Source: a virus. Taken from it: a DNA stretch of 21,493 nucleotides. Numbering within the stretch: position 1 is the stretch's first letter; each line of letters starts with the position of its first letter. The stretch spans positions 1 through 21,493 of IMG/VR virus record IMGVR_UViG_3300020034_000072, one strand, 5' to 3'. The position numbers were made by a program, and so were the translations under genes. Shown here piece by piece: positions 1 through 5,007 of this stretch. The notes beneath the pieces are model-generated. The model had not been told where the DNA came from. It saw nothing but the letters and a program-made list of their open reading frames with translations, and did no database searches.

Positions 1-52
1 CATTCTGCGGATTTATCCCATGGCCTACCTATCGGGATAAATCCGCAGAATG
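1..52. repeat. Terminal 19-bp perfect inverted repeat
   Basis: Positions 1-19 are the exact reverse complement of 34-52, separated by a 14-nt loop. A perfect 19-bp palindrome starting at the first base of the window suggests either a fold-back artefact of assembly or amplification at a contig end, or a real hairpin. The right arm lies inside an open reading frame that continues to 233, which favours the right arm being native sequence and the left arm being a copied-back extension. Confidence 0.9.
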
Positions 53-233
53 CGAAAGATGGCACAAAGCTTATGAGGTAGAACGGGAGGCGCGTGTCAC
101 CTCAAACGCTCAGACCGTCGAGCTGCTCGAGCTTGCCAAGACCTCGCATAGCATTCTTGTCGCTTGGTTCGGTACCGTAGGAACTACGCGACAGTCAGGA
201 GGAGCCGATGTTGTGGTTCCGACACCGAGATAG
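3..233 (+). CDS. Partial hypothetical phage protein (start missing)
   Basis: This frame is open from the first bases to a TAG at 231-233 and contains no usable start codon, so the gene is truncated at the left edge. The readable part from about position 24 is charged (residues such as KSAECERWHKAYEVEREARV) and then more hydrophobic (SILVAWFGTVGTT). The first residues read through the left arm of the terminal inverted repeat and may be artefactual. It overlaps the next gene by 26 nt, a spacing seen elsewhere in this window. No function is recognised; it may be the end of a small protein beside the lysis genes. Confidence 0.4.
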   Translation, partial: FCGFIPWPTYRDKSAECERWHKAYEVEREARVTSNAQTVELLELAKTSHSILVAWFGTVGTTRQSGGADVVVPTPR

Positions 234-423
234 AATTGGCACTGATTCTCAGGAAGCTCTCCGAGATGCGGAGCAGAACCTAAAGATAGTGCAAGAACGT
301 GGGCCGGAAGTAAGTCAGATCGCGGGTTCGTTAAAGAACATACGCGAACGAAACCACTTCAGGGAGGCTTTGCAAGAGATCATCACGGGTCACGGAGGAA
401 ATCTAAATGCCACACGACGTTGA
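208..423 (+). CDS. Small charged helical phage protein (DUF7620-like)
   Basis: The gene encodes 71 residues. The start ATG at 208 is preceded by AGGAGGA at a good distance. The protein is almost entirely charged and helix-forming: an ALRDAEQNL segment is followed by a conserved-looking QERGPEVSQIAGSLKNIRERNHF core and a short helix. I recall this RGPEV...RERNHF pattern from small proteins encoded beside holins in actinobacteriophages, sometimes labelled DUF7620; the exact family number is from memory. There is no signal peptide or membrane segment. It overlaps the next membrane-protein gene by 17 nt, so it is probably co-translated with the lysis module. Function unknown. Confidence 0.75.
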   Translation: MLWFRHRDRIGTDSQEALRDAEQNLKIVQERGPEVSQIAGSLKNIRERNHFREALQEIITGHGGNLNATRR

Positions 424-754
424 TACGCTAAGAGCGTGGATACATATTGTCCTCCTCATAGCGGCGGGGTGCACTACGTCTGTTCCATTCATCTATTCAT
501 TTTCACCCTGGTACAAGAGCAGTCTCGGCCGACTATTCATGCTGCAAGCTGTTTCTTTCGCAACAGCGATGGATCTCAGCGCCACATTCGCGTGGTGGAC
601 TCCGACCGATATTCTGATCCTGTTCTGGGTCGATGCTCTCGTACTTACAAGTGTTGCGTTCTCCACCGCTGCTCTGGCATATTTGATCTGGTGGTTGAAC
701 CACAATAAGCCGAAAGGAAAGCCTAAACATGCAGCTTCACAGTCGAGTTTATGA
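407..754 (+). CDS. Three-helix phage membrane protein, lysis module
   Basis: The gene encodes 115 residues. Hydrophobic segments are visible at about residues 10-32, 45-66 and 70-95, followed by a basic C-terminal tail (NHNKPKGKPKH), which suggests several membrane passes with a cytoplasmic tail. AGGAAAT lies upstream of the ATG. It overlaps the preceding gene by 17 nt and the r1t-type holin gene by 26 nt. Similar proteins with an FSPWYKSSLGR-like turn between the first two helices sit next to holins in actinobacteriophages, as I recall. It may be a second holin-like or lysis-timing protein, but that is inferred only from topology and neighbourhood. Confidence 0.8.
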   Translation: MPHDVDTLRAWIHIVLLIAAGCTTSVPFIYSFSPWYKSSLGRLFMLQAVSFATAMDLSATFAWWTPTDILILFWVDALVLTSVAFSTAALAYLIWWLNHNKPKGKPKHAASQSSL

Positions 755-1094
755 CGTGCTCAAGAAGATCGCTCAGCTCTACCTACCAGCTGCGGGTGCG
801 CTATATTTCGCTCTGGCTGGGATTTGGGGACTGCCGGCTTCTGAGCAGGTGACCGGATCTGTCGTGGCGCTTGACACCTTCTTGGGTGGCATTCTTAGCC
901 TGAGTGCAGCGTCGTATAACAACAGCGATGCTAAGTACGACGGTTCAATGGTCGGGGCAGTGGCGCCTAGCGGAAAAACTACGTATACGCTAGTGCTGAA
1001 CGATATCGAACCTGAGGATTTGGTGCAAAAGGATCAGGTCACTTTCAAGGTGGATAACTCGGCGGTTCCTCCGCCGGCTGCAGTAACTGCGTAA
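729..1094 (+). CDS. Holin, r1t family
   Basis: The gene encodes 121 residues resembling the phage r1t holin family. It has the pattern YDVLKKIAQLYLPAAGALYF, then ALAGIWGLP, then a second hydrophobic stretch around residues 45-65 (VVALDTFLGGILSLSAASYN), then a soluble tail (NDIEPEDLVQKDQVTFKVD). Holins of this type oligomerise in the inner membrane late in infection and let endolysin reach the peptidoglycan. The start at 729 follows GGAAAGCC, and the gene overlaps the upstream membrane protein. No endolysin is visible in the window, so it probably lies to the left. The next promoter begins about 10 nt after the stop, so this marks the end of the lysis operon. Confidence 0.85.
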   Translation: MQLHSRVYDVLKKIAQLYLPAAGALYFALAGIWGLPASEQVTGSVVALDTFLGGILSLSAASYNNSDAKYDGSMVGAVAPSGKTTYTLVLNDIEPEDLVQKDQVTFKVDNSAVPPPAAVTA

Positions 1095-1103
1095 TCTCCT
1101 GGG

Positions 1104-1136
1104 TCGCAAGTAAAACACACCCTATAACGAGACCCC
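1104..1136 (+). promoter_or_regulatory. Repeated promoter box, copy 1
   Basis: TCGCAAG at 1104-1110 and CCTATAACGAGACCCC at 1121-1136 form the first copy of a box found at least six times in the window. The -10-like TATAAC (1123-1128) starts exactly 19 nt after the start of TCGCA, as in copies 2-6. The start codon of the next gene lies 24 nt after the -10, which predicts a leader of about 18 nt. Confidence 0.8.
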
Positions 1137-1152
1137 TATAAAAGGAGAACGT

Positions 1153-1440
1153 ATGTTCACCAAGACCCAGACCGAGCCGACCCAGCTTGTGTTGGCGATT
1201 GACGGTGTGTTGAACGAAATGGCCACGACCAGTAGTAGTTCCAAAGAGTATGCCGCGATGGCGGACCAGCTTGTCAAATTGATGAAACTCAAAGAGGATA
1301 TTTCCTCCAAGAAGACCATCAGTTCTGACACCCTGGCCCTTATCGCCGGAAATCTTGCTGGAATCGTATTGATTTTGACCCACGAACACGCACACGTCAT
1401 CACCAGCAAAGCACTCAGCTTCGTGATGAAACTCCGGTAA
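1153..1440 (+). CDS. Small phage protein with hydrophobic segment
   Basis: The gene encodes 95 residues. AAAAGGAG precedes the ATG and the repeated promoter box ends 16 nt upstream, so this is probably a monocistronic cassette. Residues 1-55 are polar with a likely helical DQLVKLMKLKEDIS segment. Residues about 60-78 (TLALIAGNLAGIVLILTHE) could be a membrane or buried helix, followed by the motif HVITSKALSFVMKLR. I recall this C-terminal motif from many small proteins near the lysis-to-early boundary of actinobacteriophages. Function unknown. A hairpin-rich region follows the stop. Confidence 0.8.
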   Translation: MFTKTQTEPTQLVLAIDGVLNEMATTSSSSKEYAAMADQLVKLMKLKEDISSKKTISSDTLALIAGNLAGIVLILTHEHAHVITSKALSFVMKLR

Positions 1441-1452
1441 CAACCAAACCTT

Positions 1453-1535
1453 AATAAGGCCTAAGACGTAGAAGGCGTGTGAGACTAACAATCTTGCACG
1501 TCTTCTATATTTGCCCAAAACACGGCCTATAAAAA
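1453..1535 (+). terminator. Strong stem-loop region, likely terminator
   Basis: TAGAAGGCGTGTGAGA (1469-1484) pairs with TCTTGCACGTCTTCTA (1492-1507) across a 7-nt loop with few mismatches. Outside it, AAGGCC near 1456-1461 can pair with GGCCT at 1525-1529, followed by AAAAATTT. The structure sits between the stop at 1440 and promoter copy 2, which fits a terminator. The T-run is weak, so an RNA-processing site is an alternative. Confidence 0.55.
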
Positions 1536-1543
1536 TTTGCCTT

Positions 1544-1576
1544 TCGCAAGGAAAACACACCCTATAATGAGACCCT
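1544..1576 (+). promoter_or_regulatory. Repeated promoter box, copy 2
   Basis: TCGCAAG (1544-1550), then TATAAT (1563-1568) starting 19 nt after the box start, then GAGACCCT. The stretch from TCGCAAG to GAGACCC is nearly identical to copy 1, including AAAACACACCC. The next ATG is 24 nt past the -10. Confidence 0.85.
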
Positions 1577-1592
1577 AACGAAAGGACTGCCA

Positions 1593-1814
1593 ATGTTTGG
1601 AAGACTTGCAATTGAATCTAGAGTTGTCAAGAAGTCTAAGGACGATACTCCCACCGTGGAAGTAACCCATCTCGACCCCGAGCAGATCGCACAGATCGCA
1701 AAGGAGTTCGTGACTTACGTTGCCGTAACCACTGTTGGAGTAGTCGCCACTACGACCATCTTGAAGACTGTTTGTAAGATTGCTGTTATCACAGCAAAAG
1801 CAAAAATCCGTTGA
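1593..1814 (+). CDS. Small phage membrane protein
   Basis: The gene encodes 73 residues. ACGAAAGGACTGCC precedes the ATG, and the repeated promoter box lies just upstream. The N-terminal half is polar and contains the segment HLDPEQIAQIAKEF. Residues about 42-66 are hydrophobic (TYVAVTTVGVVATTTILKTV), followed by a basic end (AKAKIR), consistent with one membrane helix and a cytoplasmic tail. I recall the DPEQ...EF plus C-terminal AKAK(I/L)R pattern in actinobacteriophage small membrane proteins of unknown role. The gene is bracketed by its own promoter and the terminator at 1819-1856. Confidence 0.85.
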   Translation: MFGRLAIESRVVKKSKDDTPTVEVTHLDPEQIAQIAKEFVTYVAVTTVGVVATTTILKTVCKIAVITAKAKIR

Positions 1815-1818
1815 GTTT

Positions 1819-1856
1819 AAAGCCTGATCCCCACAAGGGATTTAGGTTTTCATTTT
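1819..1856 (+). terminator. Intrinsic terminator
   Basis: AAAGCCTGATCCC pairs with GGGATTTAGGTTT across the loop CACAA with one bulged T, followed by TTCATTTT. It lies just after the stop at 1814. The loop and the closing AAAGCCT/AGGTTT resemble the terminator at 2265-2304, so the two look like related cassette parts. Confidence 0.8.
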
Positions 1857-1891
1857 CGAAAAATACCCCGGGTGAGATTTTTGGTAGGAAG

Positions 1892-1924
1892 TCGCAGGAA
1901 TTACAAGGCCTATAATGAGAAGAT
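1892..1924 (+). promoter_or_regulatory. Repeated promoter box, copy 3 (no gene downstream)
   Basis: TCGCAGGAATTACAAGGCC is followed by TATAATGAGA (1911-1920); the -10 again starts 19 nt after TCGCA. Unlike the other copies, the sequence after GAGA diverges (AGATAAG instead of CCC), there is no Shine-Dalgarno site and no credible reading frame follows. The predicted transcript is the structured RNA at about 1923-2015. Confidence 0.85.
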
Positions 1925-2015
1925 AAGTAAGACACGAAGGTGTAGAGACATATCTCTACCTGCTAGTTAGACATTTTAGATGGATGCTAACTCTAGGTCT
2001 TCTCTTTAAATTTTT
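1923..2015 (+). ncRNA. Candidate small structured non-coding RNA
   Basis: A transcript from promoter copy 3 would start near 1923. It contains a GTAGAGA/TCTCTAC hairpin (around 1942-1959), then AGTTAG-a-CAT paired with ATGCTAACT (around 1965-1993). The outer ACCT/AGGT pairs could extend the second hairpin. CTTCTCTTTAAATTTTT follows, a terminator-like U-rich end. GAGAAGA at 1917-1923 is also complementary to TCTTCTC at 1998-2004, though most of it lies upstream of the predicted start site. The ACCT strand could join either hairpin, so alternative folds are possible. No open frame of note lies inside. Function unknown; a regulatory phage RNA is an inference. Confidence 0.55.
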
Positions 2016-2017
2016 CC

Positions 2018-2050
2018 TCGCAGAAATTACAAGGCCTATAATGAGACCCC
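2018..2050 (+). promoter_or_regulatory. Repeated promoter box, copy 4
   Basis: TCGCAGAAATTACAAGGCC is followed by TATAATGAGACCCC, with TATAAT at 2037-2042, 19 nt after the box start. It is almost identical to copy 3 upstream of the -10 and to copies 5 and 6 downstream. The next ATG is 24 nt past the -10. Confidence 0.9.
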
Positions 2051-2066
2051 CTATGAAAGGACCATC

Positions 2067-2246
2067 ATGACCATGATCGAAGAGATCAACGCTATGAGTG
2101 ACCAAGAAGTAGCCAAGCTCAACAAGAAGCTCGCCGTGAAGGTGCTGATGACTCGCGTCGTCGCCCCGATCGCCATTGCTGTTGTTGCGCACGTGGCTGT
2201 TTCCTTGATCGCTAACAAGCTTGATAAGAACCGCTCGGAAGCCTGA
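2067..2246 (+). CDS. Small single-pass phage membrane protein
   Basis: The gene encodes 59 residues (begins MTMIEEINAMSDQEVAKLNK). ATGAAAGGACCATC provides the ribosome-binding site and promoter copy 4 lies 24 nt from -10 to ATG. The N-terminal half is an amphipathic charged helix. Residues about 29-49 (TRVVAPIAIAVVAHVAVSLI) form one membrane helix, and the tail is polar (NKLDKNRSEA). It is a self-contained promoter-gene-terminator cassette ending at the terminator at 2265-2304. Function unknown. Confidence 0.85.
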   Translation: MTMIEEINAMSDQEVAKLNKKLAVKVLMTRVVAPIAIAVVAHVAVSLIANKLDKNRSEA

Positions 2247-2264
2247 TCCCCCAACAGAGATCTA

Positions 2265-2304
2265 AAAGCCTATAAACCCCACAAGGGTTTTAGGTTTACC
2301 TTTT
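2265..2304 (+). terminator. Intrinsic terminator
   Basis: AAAGCCTATAAACCC pairs with GGGTTTTAGGTTT around the loop C-ACAA with one bulged T, then ACCTTTTG. It follows the stop at 2246 by about 18 nt and closely resembles the terminator at 1819-1856. Confidence 0.8.
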
Positions 2305-2308
2305 GCCT

Positions 2309-2383
2309 CCCAGCAAGACAAGCAATGCCATATTCGTTCGCCGCGGATGGTGCGTCGTTTGGGTATGATGCAGTCTTGCTGGG
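2309..2383 (+). ncRNA. Structured leader or small RNA with 11-bp closing stem
   Basis: CCCAGCAAGAC (2309-2319) is the exact reverse complement of GTCTTGCTGGG (2373-2383). Inside it, GCA...CATA can pair with TATG...TGC, and GCCAT with ATGGT, so the 75-nt unit folds as a branched or elongated stem. It begins just after a terminator and ends 27 nt before the ATG at 2411. It could be the 5' leader of that gene, a separately processed RNA, or a transcription-control structure. There is no U-run, so a simple intrinsic terminator is unlikely. Confidence 0.6.
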
Positions 2384-2410
2384 TTAACAACTATCAGGTA
2401 AAGGAGCACA

Positions 2411-2632
2411 ATGCCCAGAACCTGGAAGATCCGCATATTTAGGCTCATTGCGGTACATCGATCCTGGAAGCGTCAACAAGCAGTCGCAAGGAGGTTGAAA
2501 AAAGAAGACGATCGATATTTTGACGAATTTGTCGCCGAGAGTCGAGCCCGTCCCCGTCCATTAGAGTTCCGTCGAGAAAGGTGTGAATCATGCCCTGGTA
2601 CCTCTCAGTGCCGTTGTATTTTGTTCTTGTGA
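2411..2632 (+). CDS. Small basic hypothetical protein
   Basis: The gene encodes 73 residues. GGTAAAGGAGCACA gives a good ribosome-binding site for the ATG. The protein is rich in Arg and Lys, with a likely helix RSWKRQQAVARRLKKEDDRYFDEF. The last residues (CESCPGTSQCRC) read through the start of the next overlapping gene, so the cysteines may not be functional. No family recognised. The 5' leader holds the strong stem-loop at 2309-2383, so its translation may be controlled by RNA structure. Confidence 0.6.
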   Translation: MPRTWKIRIFRLIAVHRSWKRQQAVARRLKKEDDRYFDEFVAESRARPRPLEFRRERCESCPGTSQCRCILFL

Positions 2633-2838
2633 TTCTGTGCTTCGCCGGCGGATCCTGGTGGATTCTCTCCGGTCTGCGCGACCCAAAGGAAGAAGTGAAG
2701 AATGAATCTAGGAGTACTAGCACGCCAAGCGGAGAAGTTGATCGCCGACAATTCGCCAACGATTCTCACAGCTATCGGCGTGACTGGGTCGGTAACGGCA
2801 GCATATCTTACGGGGACCGCAACGTTCAAAGCCGCTGA
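2590..2838 (+). CDS. Small membrane protein overlapping DUF6353-like gene
   Basis: The gene encodes 82 residues. GAGAAAGGTGTGAATC precedes the ATG. Residues 3-27 form one hydrophobic segment (PWYLSVPLYFVLVILCFAGG), followed by a polar, Ser/Arg-rich tail. It overlaps the preceding gene by 43 nt and the next one by 137 nt. The overlapping tail is low in structure and may simply be what the other frame dictates, but the N-terminal membrane helix and its ribosome-binding site argue for a real small membrane protein. Function unknown. Confidence 0.55.
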   Translation: MPWYLSVPLYFVLVILCFAGGSWWILSGLRDPKEEVKNESRSTSTPSGEVDRRQFANDSHSYRRDWVGNGSISYGDRNVQSR

Positions 2839-3469
2839 TCTGATCCGAGAGCACAACCACGAGCTCGATATTTCAGATCAGTGGATGGCTCCAAAAGAGA
2901 AGTTCCGACTGATCTGGAAGCTCTATATTCCAGCGGCCGGCACGCTCGTTCTTACAGGTGCAGCAATCATCTGTGCCAACCGTATTGGTGCTCGACGTGC
3001 GGCAGCTCTGGCAACGGCCTATACCTTCTCAGAGCGAGCGTTCGCTGAGTACAAGGACAAGGTCGTCGAGACGATCGGAGCCAACAAAGAGCAGAAAGTC
3101 CGGGACGAGATCGCCCAAGACCGAGTTACGGCCAATCCGCCTAGCTCGAGTCAGGTAGTTGTCGTTGCTGGTGATGTGCTTTGTCAGGAAGCTCTGACTG
3201 GGCGATATTTCATCAGTAGCATGGAGACCTTGAAGAAGGCTCAGAACGACACGAACTACCAGATAATGCGAGAGACTTATGCGGCCTTGAGTGACTTCTA
3301 CTACCGCATCGGTCTTCCTCCCACGGCTCAGTCCGACAATATGGGCTGGAACTCGGACATGAAGTTGCTTGAGCTGAAGTTCTCGACGGCTATATCCGAG
3401 GATCAGCGTCCAGTACTTGTGTTCGACTTCGAGGTTGTTCCGATTCGGTACGACTTCCGCCAGAACTAG
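2702..3469 (+). CDS. DUF6353-like phage membrane protein, copy 1
   Basis: The gene encodes 255 residues. An N-terminal segment (NSPTILTAIGVTGSVTAAYL, about residues 17-36) and a second one around residues 82-99 (AAGTLVLTGAAIICANRIG) are membrane helices. Between them is a soluble loop, and after them a long soluble domain with ALATAYTFSERAFAEYKDKVVETIG. The same order of segments is seen in the gene at 5804-6703, so the two are paralogs. I recall this family from actinobacteriophages as DUF6353; its role is unknown. GGAAGAAGTGAAG lies upstream of the ATG. The start is supported because the first membrane segment aligns with the paralog. Confidence 0.8.
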   Translation: MNLGVLARQAEKLIADNSPTILTAIGVTGSVTAAYLTGTATFKAADLIREHNHELDISDQWMAPKEKFRLIWKLYIPAAGTLVLTGAAIICANRIGARRAAALATAYTFSERAFAEYKDKVVETIGANKEQKVRDEIAQDRVTANPPSSSQVVVVAGDVLCQEALTGRYFISSMETLKKAQNDTNYQIMRETYAALSDFYYRIGLPPTAQSDNMGWNSDMKLLELKFSTAISEDQRPVLVFDFEVVPIRYDFRQN

Positions 3470-3509
3470 CTACATCCTGCACCACCCAACCCTATCGAAA
3501 GGTTATGCA

Positions 3510-3755
3510 ATGAACGAGACGAAGGCCATCCAGGCCACTGAAACCGCTGTTTCTGAAATGCTCGAAGGCGTGTCGGAGCTCAACAAGGCCGGCCTGCTCA
3601 ATCCGATTCTGATCGGCGGTACTGTCGCTGGCGTGGTTCTGACCCTGGGCACCATGTGGGTCGTCGGCAAGGTCAAGCAGCGTCGGTTCGTCAAGAAGCT
3701 CCAGGCTCAGGAGGCCGAAGAAGTCGCAGACGAGCTCGCTGCAAAACTCGTTTAG
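3510..3755 (+). CDS. Small single-pass membrane protein
   Basis: The gene encodes 81 residues. I chose the ATG at 3510 because CGAAAGG lies 7 nt before it; the frame is open further upstream but has no ribosome-binding site there. A polar N terminus precedes a membrane helix at about residues 30-53 (NPILIGGTVAGVVLTLGTMW). A basic stretch and a charged helix follow (KVKQRRFVKKLQAQEAEEVADEL). The helix-plus-KRKFVKxxxAQ arrangement resembles the N terminus of the protein at 6706-7467, which also follows a DUF6353-like gene. Function unknown. Confidence 0.8.
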   Translation: MNETKAIQATETAVSEMLEGVSELNKAGLLNPILIGGTVAGVVLTLGTMWVVGKVKQRRFVKKLQAQEAEEVADELAAKLV

Positions 3756-3814
3756 TTCTATCCCGTAAGTCCGGCGTCACAGTTATATCCACACCAAGAC
3801 CGAAAGGCACAAAC

Positions 3815-4375
3815 GTGCTTAAGAAGACCATTGCATACAAGGACCTCGACGGCGTCGATATTTCCGAGGATTTCTACTTCGGTCTGTCGAAGGCGGAACT
3901 CGCGAAGATCGAGCTGCAAGAGCAGGAGGGAATGAAGGCTAAGATCGATCGGATCATCGCCTCGAACAACAAGTTCGAGATCATCGAGATCTTCAGCTTC
4001 TTCCTGAACAAGAGCATCGGCCGTCGCTCCGAAGACAACAAGCGTTTCATGAAGTCCGAGGAGATCACGCAGGAGTTCCTGGAGACCGATGCCTATTCGG
4101 TGCTCTTCATGGAACTCATCACGGACGCCAAGGCCGGAGTCGAGTTCATCAAGGGCATCATGCCGACGGACCTGACCGAGATGCTCATGATGGCCGGACA
4201 TCTCGATGATGCCGTCGAAGCTGGATCTGCACAGAAGGCTCTCGCCGACTACACCAACGACGAGCTCTTGAATATGTCTTCCGAGGCATTCCGGGAGCTC
4301 GTCGATCGGCATCGCAATGGCAAGTCGATTCCGCAGAAACTCCTGCTGTCCGGCTTCGCCCGTAACACCAAGTAA
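3815..4375 (+). CDS. Tail assembly chaperone-like protein
   Basis: The gene encodes 186 residues from a GTG at 3815 with CGAAAGG upstream. The N terminus reads MLKKTIAYKDLDGVDISEDF, followed by YFGLSKAELAKIELQEQEG, a pattern I recall from proteins labelled tail assembly chaperone in Firmicutes and actinobacterial phages (KKTI.Y.D..G....E.FYF.L..AEL). Later segments include RRSEDNKRFMKSEEITQEFL and AYSVLFMELITDAKAGVEF. There are no membrane segments. No tape-measure gene follows and I see no slippery site for the frameshift usual in tail chaperones, so the role here is uncertain. It sits among small membrane-protein genes, not tail genes. Confidence 0.6.
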   Translation: MLKKTIAYKDLDGVDISEDFYFGLSKAELAKIELQEQEGMKAKIDRIIASNNKFEIIEIFSFFLNKSIGRRSEDNKRFMKSEEITQEFLETDAYSVLFMELITDAKAGVEFIKGIMPTDLTEMLMMAGHLDDAVEAGSAQKALADYTNDELLNMSSEAFRELVDRHRNGKSIPQKLLLSGFARNTK

Positions 4376-4417
4376 TTCATATTCCGGTGGTATAAACCCA
4401 ACCCGAAAGGAACTATC

Positions 4418-4531
4418 ATGTCACGCAAGCGCTACACCTTTGGATCGGCCCTGTTCGACCTGGTCATGATCTTCCTGACGGGTGGACTCTGGATCCTCTG
4501 GATGCTCTGCCGCGGCGCCAACCGGCGCTAG
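4418..4531 (+). CDS. 37-residue membrane protein
   Basis: ACCCGAAAGGAACTATC gives a strong ribosome-binding site for the ATG at 4418; the frame ends at a TAG at 4529-4531. The protein starts with basic MSRKRYTFGS, then has one hydrophobic helix (residues about 11-31, ending GGLWILWMLC) and a basic end (RGANRR). I recall very similar tiny proteins ending in TGGLW.(I/L)W in actinobacteriophages, where they are of unknown function. The positive charges on both sides do not fix orientation. A three-tier hairpin begins 16 nt after the stop. Confidence 0.8.
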   Translation: MSRKRYTFGSALFDLVMIFLTGGLWILWMLCRGANRR

Positions 4532-4546
4532 TAGTGATGTAAGGGG

Positions 4547-4600
4547 AGTCAGCAAGGGTAGTGACTGTAGGGGTCTTTCCCTCTACCGGATGCTGACTTT
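4547..4600 (+). terminator. Three-tier stem-loop after the 37-residue gene
   Basis: AGTCAGCA (4547-4554) pairs perfectly with TGCTGACT (4591-4598). Inside it GGTAG (4557-4561) pairs with CTACC (4583-4587), and inside that AGGG pairs with CCCT around a 6-nt loop, leaving a 7-nt bulge on the left. Only TTT follows, so it may be a weak terminator, an RNA-processing site or part of a stable small RNA. Confidence 0.55.
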
Positions 4601-4648
4601 AAACGACCGCCGATGATACCCCCCGTAAAGGAACAGGCGCCCTGATCA

Positions 4649-4681
4649 TCGCAGAAATAACCTGGCCTATAATGAGACCCC
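4649..4681 (+). promoter_or_regulatory. Repeated promoter box, copy 5
   Basis: TCGCAGAAATAACCTGGCC is followed by TATAATGAGACCCC, with TATAAT at 4668-4673, 19 nt after the box start. The left edge overlaps a 7-bp inverted repeat (CGATGAT at 4611-4617 with ATCATCG at 4645-4651). The next ATG is 25 nt past the -10. Confidence 0.9.
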
Positions 4682-4698
4682 TACCTAAGGAGAACCCC

Positions 4699-4941
4699 AT
4701 GACCAAGACCGACATTGCCAAGAAGATTGCAAAGCCCGTCGTCGCCTGGAGCACTTCCTCAGTTATCGGCGCCATTGTCCGTAACAACACAAACCCCCAG
4801 TCCAAACTGCAAGAAGCAGAGGTCATGGTGGCAGCAGTTGTTATCGGATACATGGTCGCTGAAAAATCTGAAGAAACTGTTTGCCGGATGATCGACAGCG
4901 TTGTATCCCTCTGGAATGACAACTTCGCCAAGAAAGCCTAA
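4699..4941 (+). CDS. Small phage membrane-associated protein
   Basis: The gene encodes 80 residues. CTAAGGAGAACCCC precedes the ATG and promoter copy 5 lies just upstream, so I chose this start. Features are a basic N terminus (TKTDIAKKIAKP), the segment VVAWSTSSVIGAIVRNNTNP, and a hydrophobic stretch at about residues 42-54 (VMVAAVVIGYMVAE) followed by a charged C terminus. I recall the pattern of S...V..I..NN..P followed by V...IG.MVA from small actinobacteriophage proteins of unknown role. Cassette-type gene: its own promoter upstream and a terminator 14 nt after the stop. Confidence 0.85.
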   Translation: MTKTDIAKKIAKPVVAWSTSSVIGAIVRNNTNPQSKLQEAEVMVAAVVIGYMVAEKSEETVCRMIDSVVSLWNDNFAKKA

Positions 4942-4954
4942 CCGTACAACTCTC

Positions 4955-4993
4955 AAAACTAAAACCCGAAACTTGGGCTTTTAGTTTTTCTTT
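4955..4993 (+). terminator. Intrinsic terminator
   Basis: AAAACTAAAACCC pairs with GGG-c-TTTTAGTTTT around a 7-nt loop with a single bulged C, running into TTTTTCTTTT. It ends about 15 nt before the GTG at 5008, so transcription of the downstream block needs read-through, antitermination or an unseen promoter. Confidence 0.85.
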
Positions 4994-5007
4994 TGGATTG
5001 AGGCATT

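Noticed and set aside
1522-1535. CGGCCTATAAAAATT as another -10
   Set aside because: It has no TCGCA 19 nt upstream and no GAGA downstream; it fits better as the tail of the hairpin region.
1045-1611. Open frame of 188 residues on the - strand
   Set aside because: It runs antisense across a credible small gene and two promoter boxes and terminators; it shows no recognisable domain.
1917-2004. Possible tRNA: GAGAAGA/TCTTCTC could be a 7-bp acceptor stem
   Set aside because: There is no T-loop (TTCGA-like) sequence before the 3' arm, no proper D-arm, and the 5' arm is mostly upstream of the predicted transcription start.
3758-4312. Open frame of 184 residues on the - strand
   Set aside because: It mirrors the + strand chaperone-like gene, which has a ribosome-binding site and recognisable motifs; the antisense product is a low-complexity Leu/Asp/Glu/His-rich shadow.
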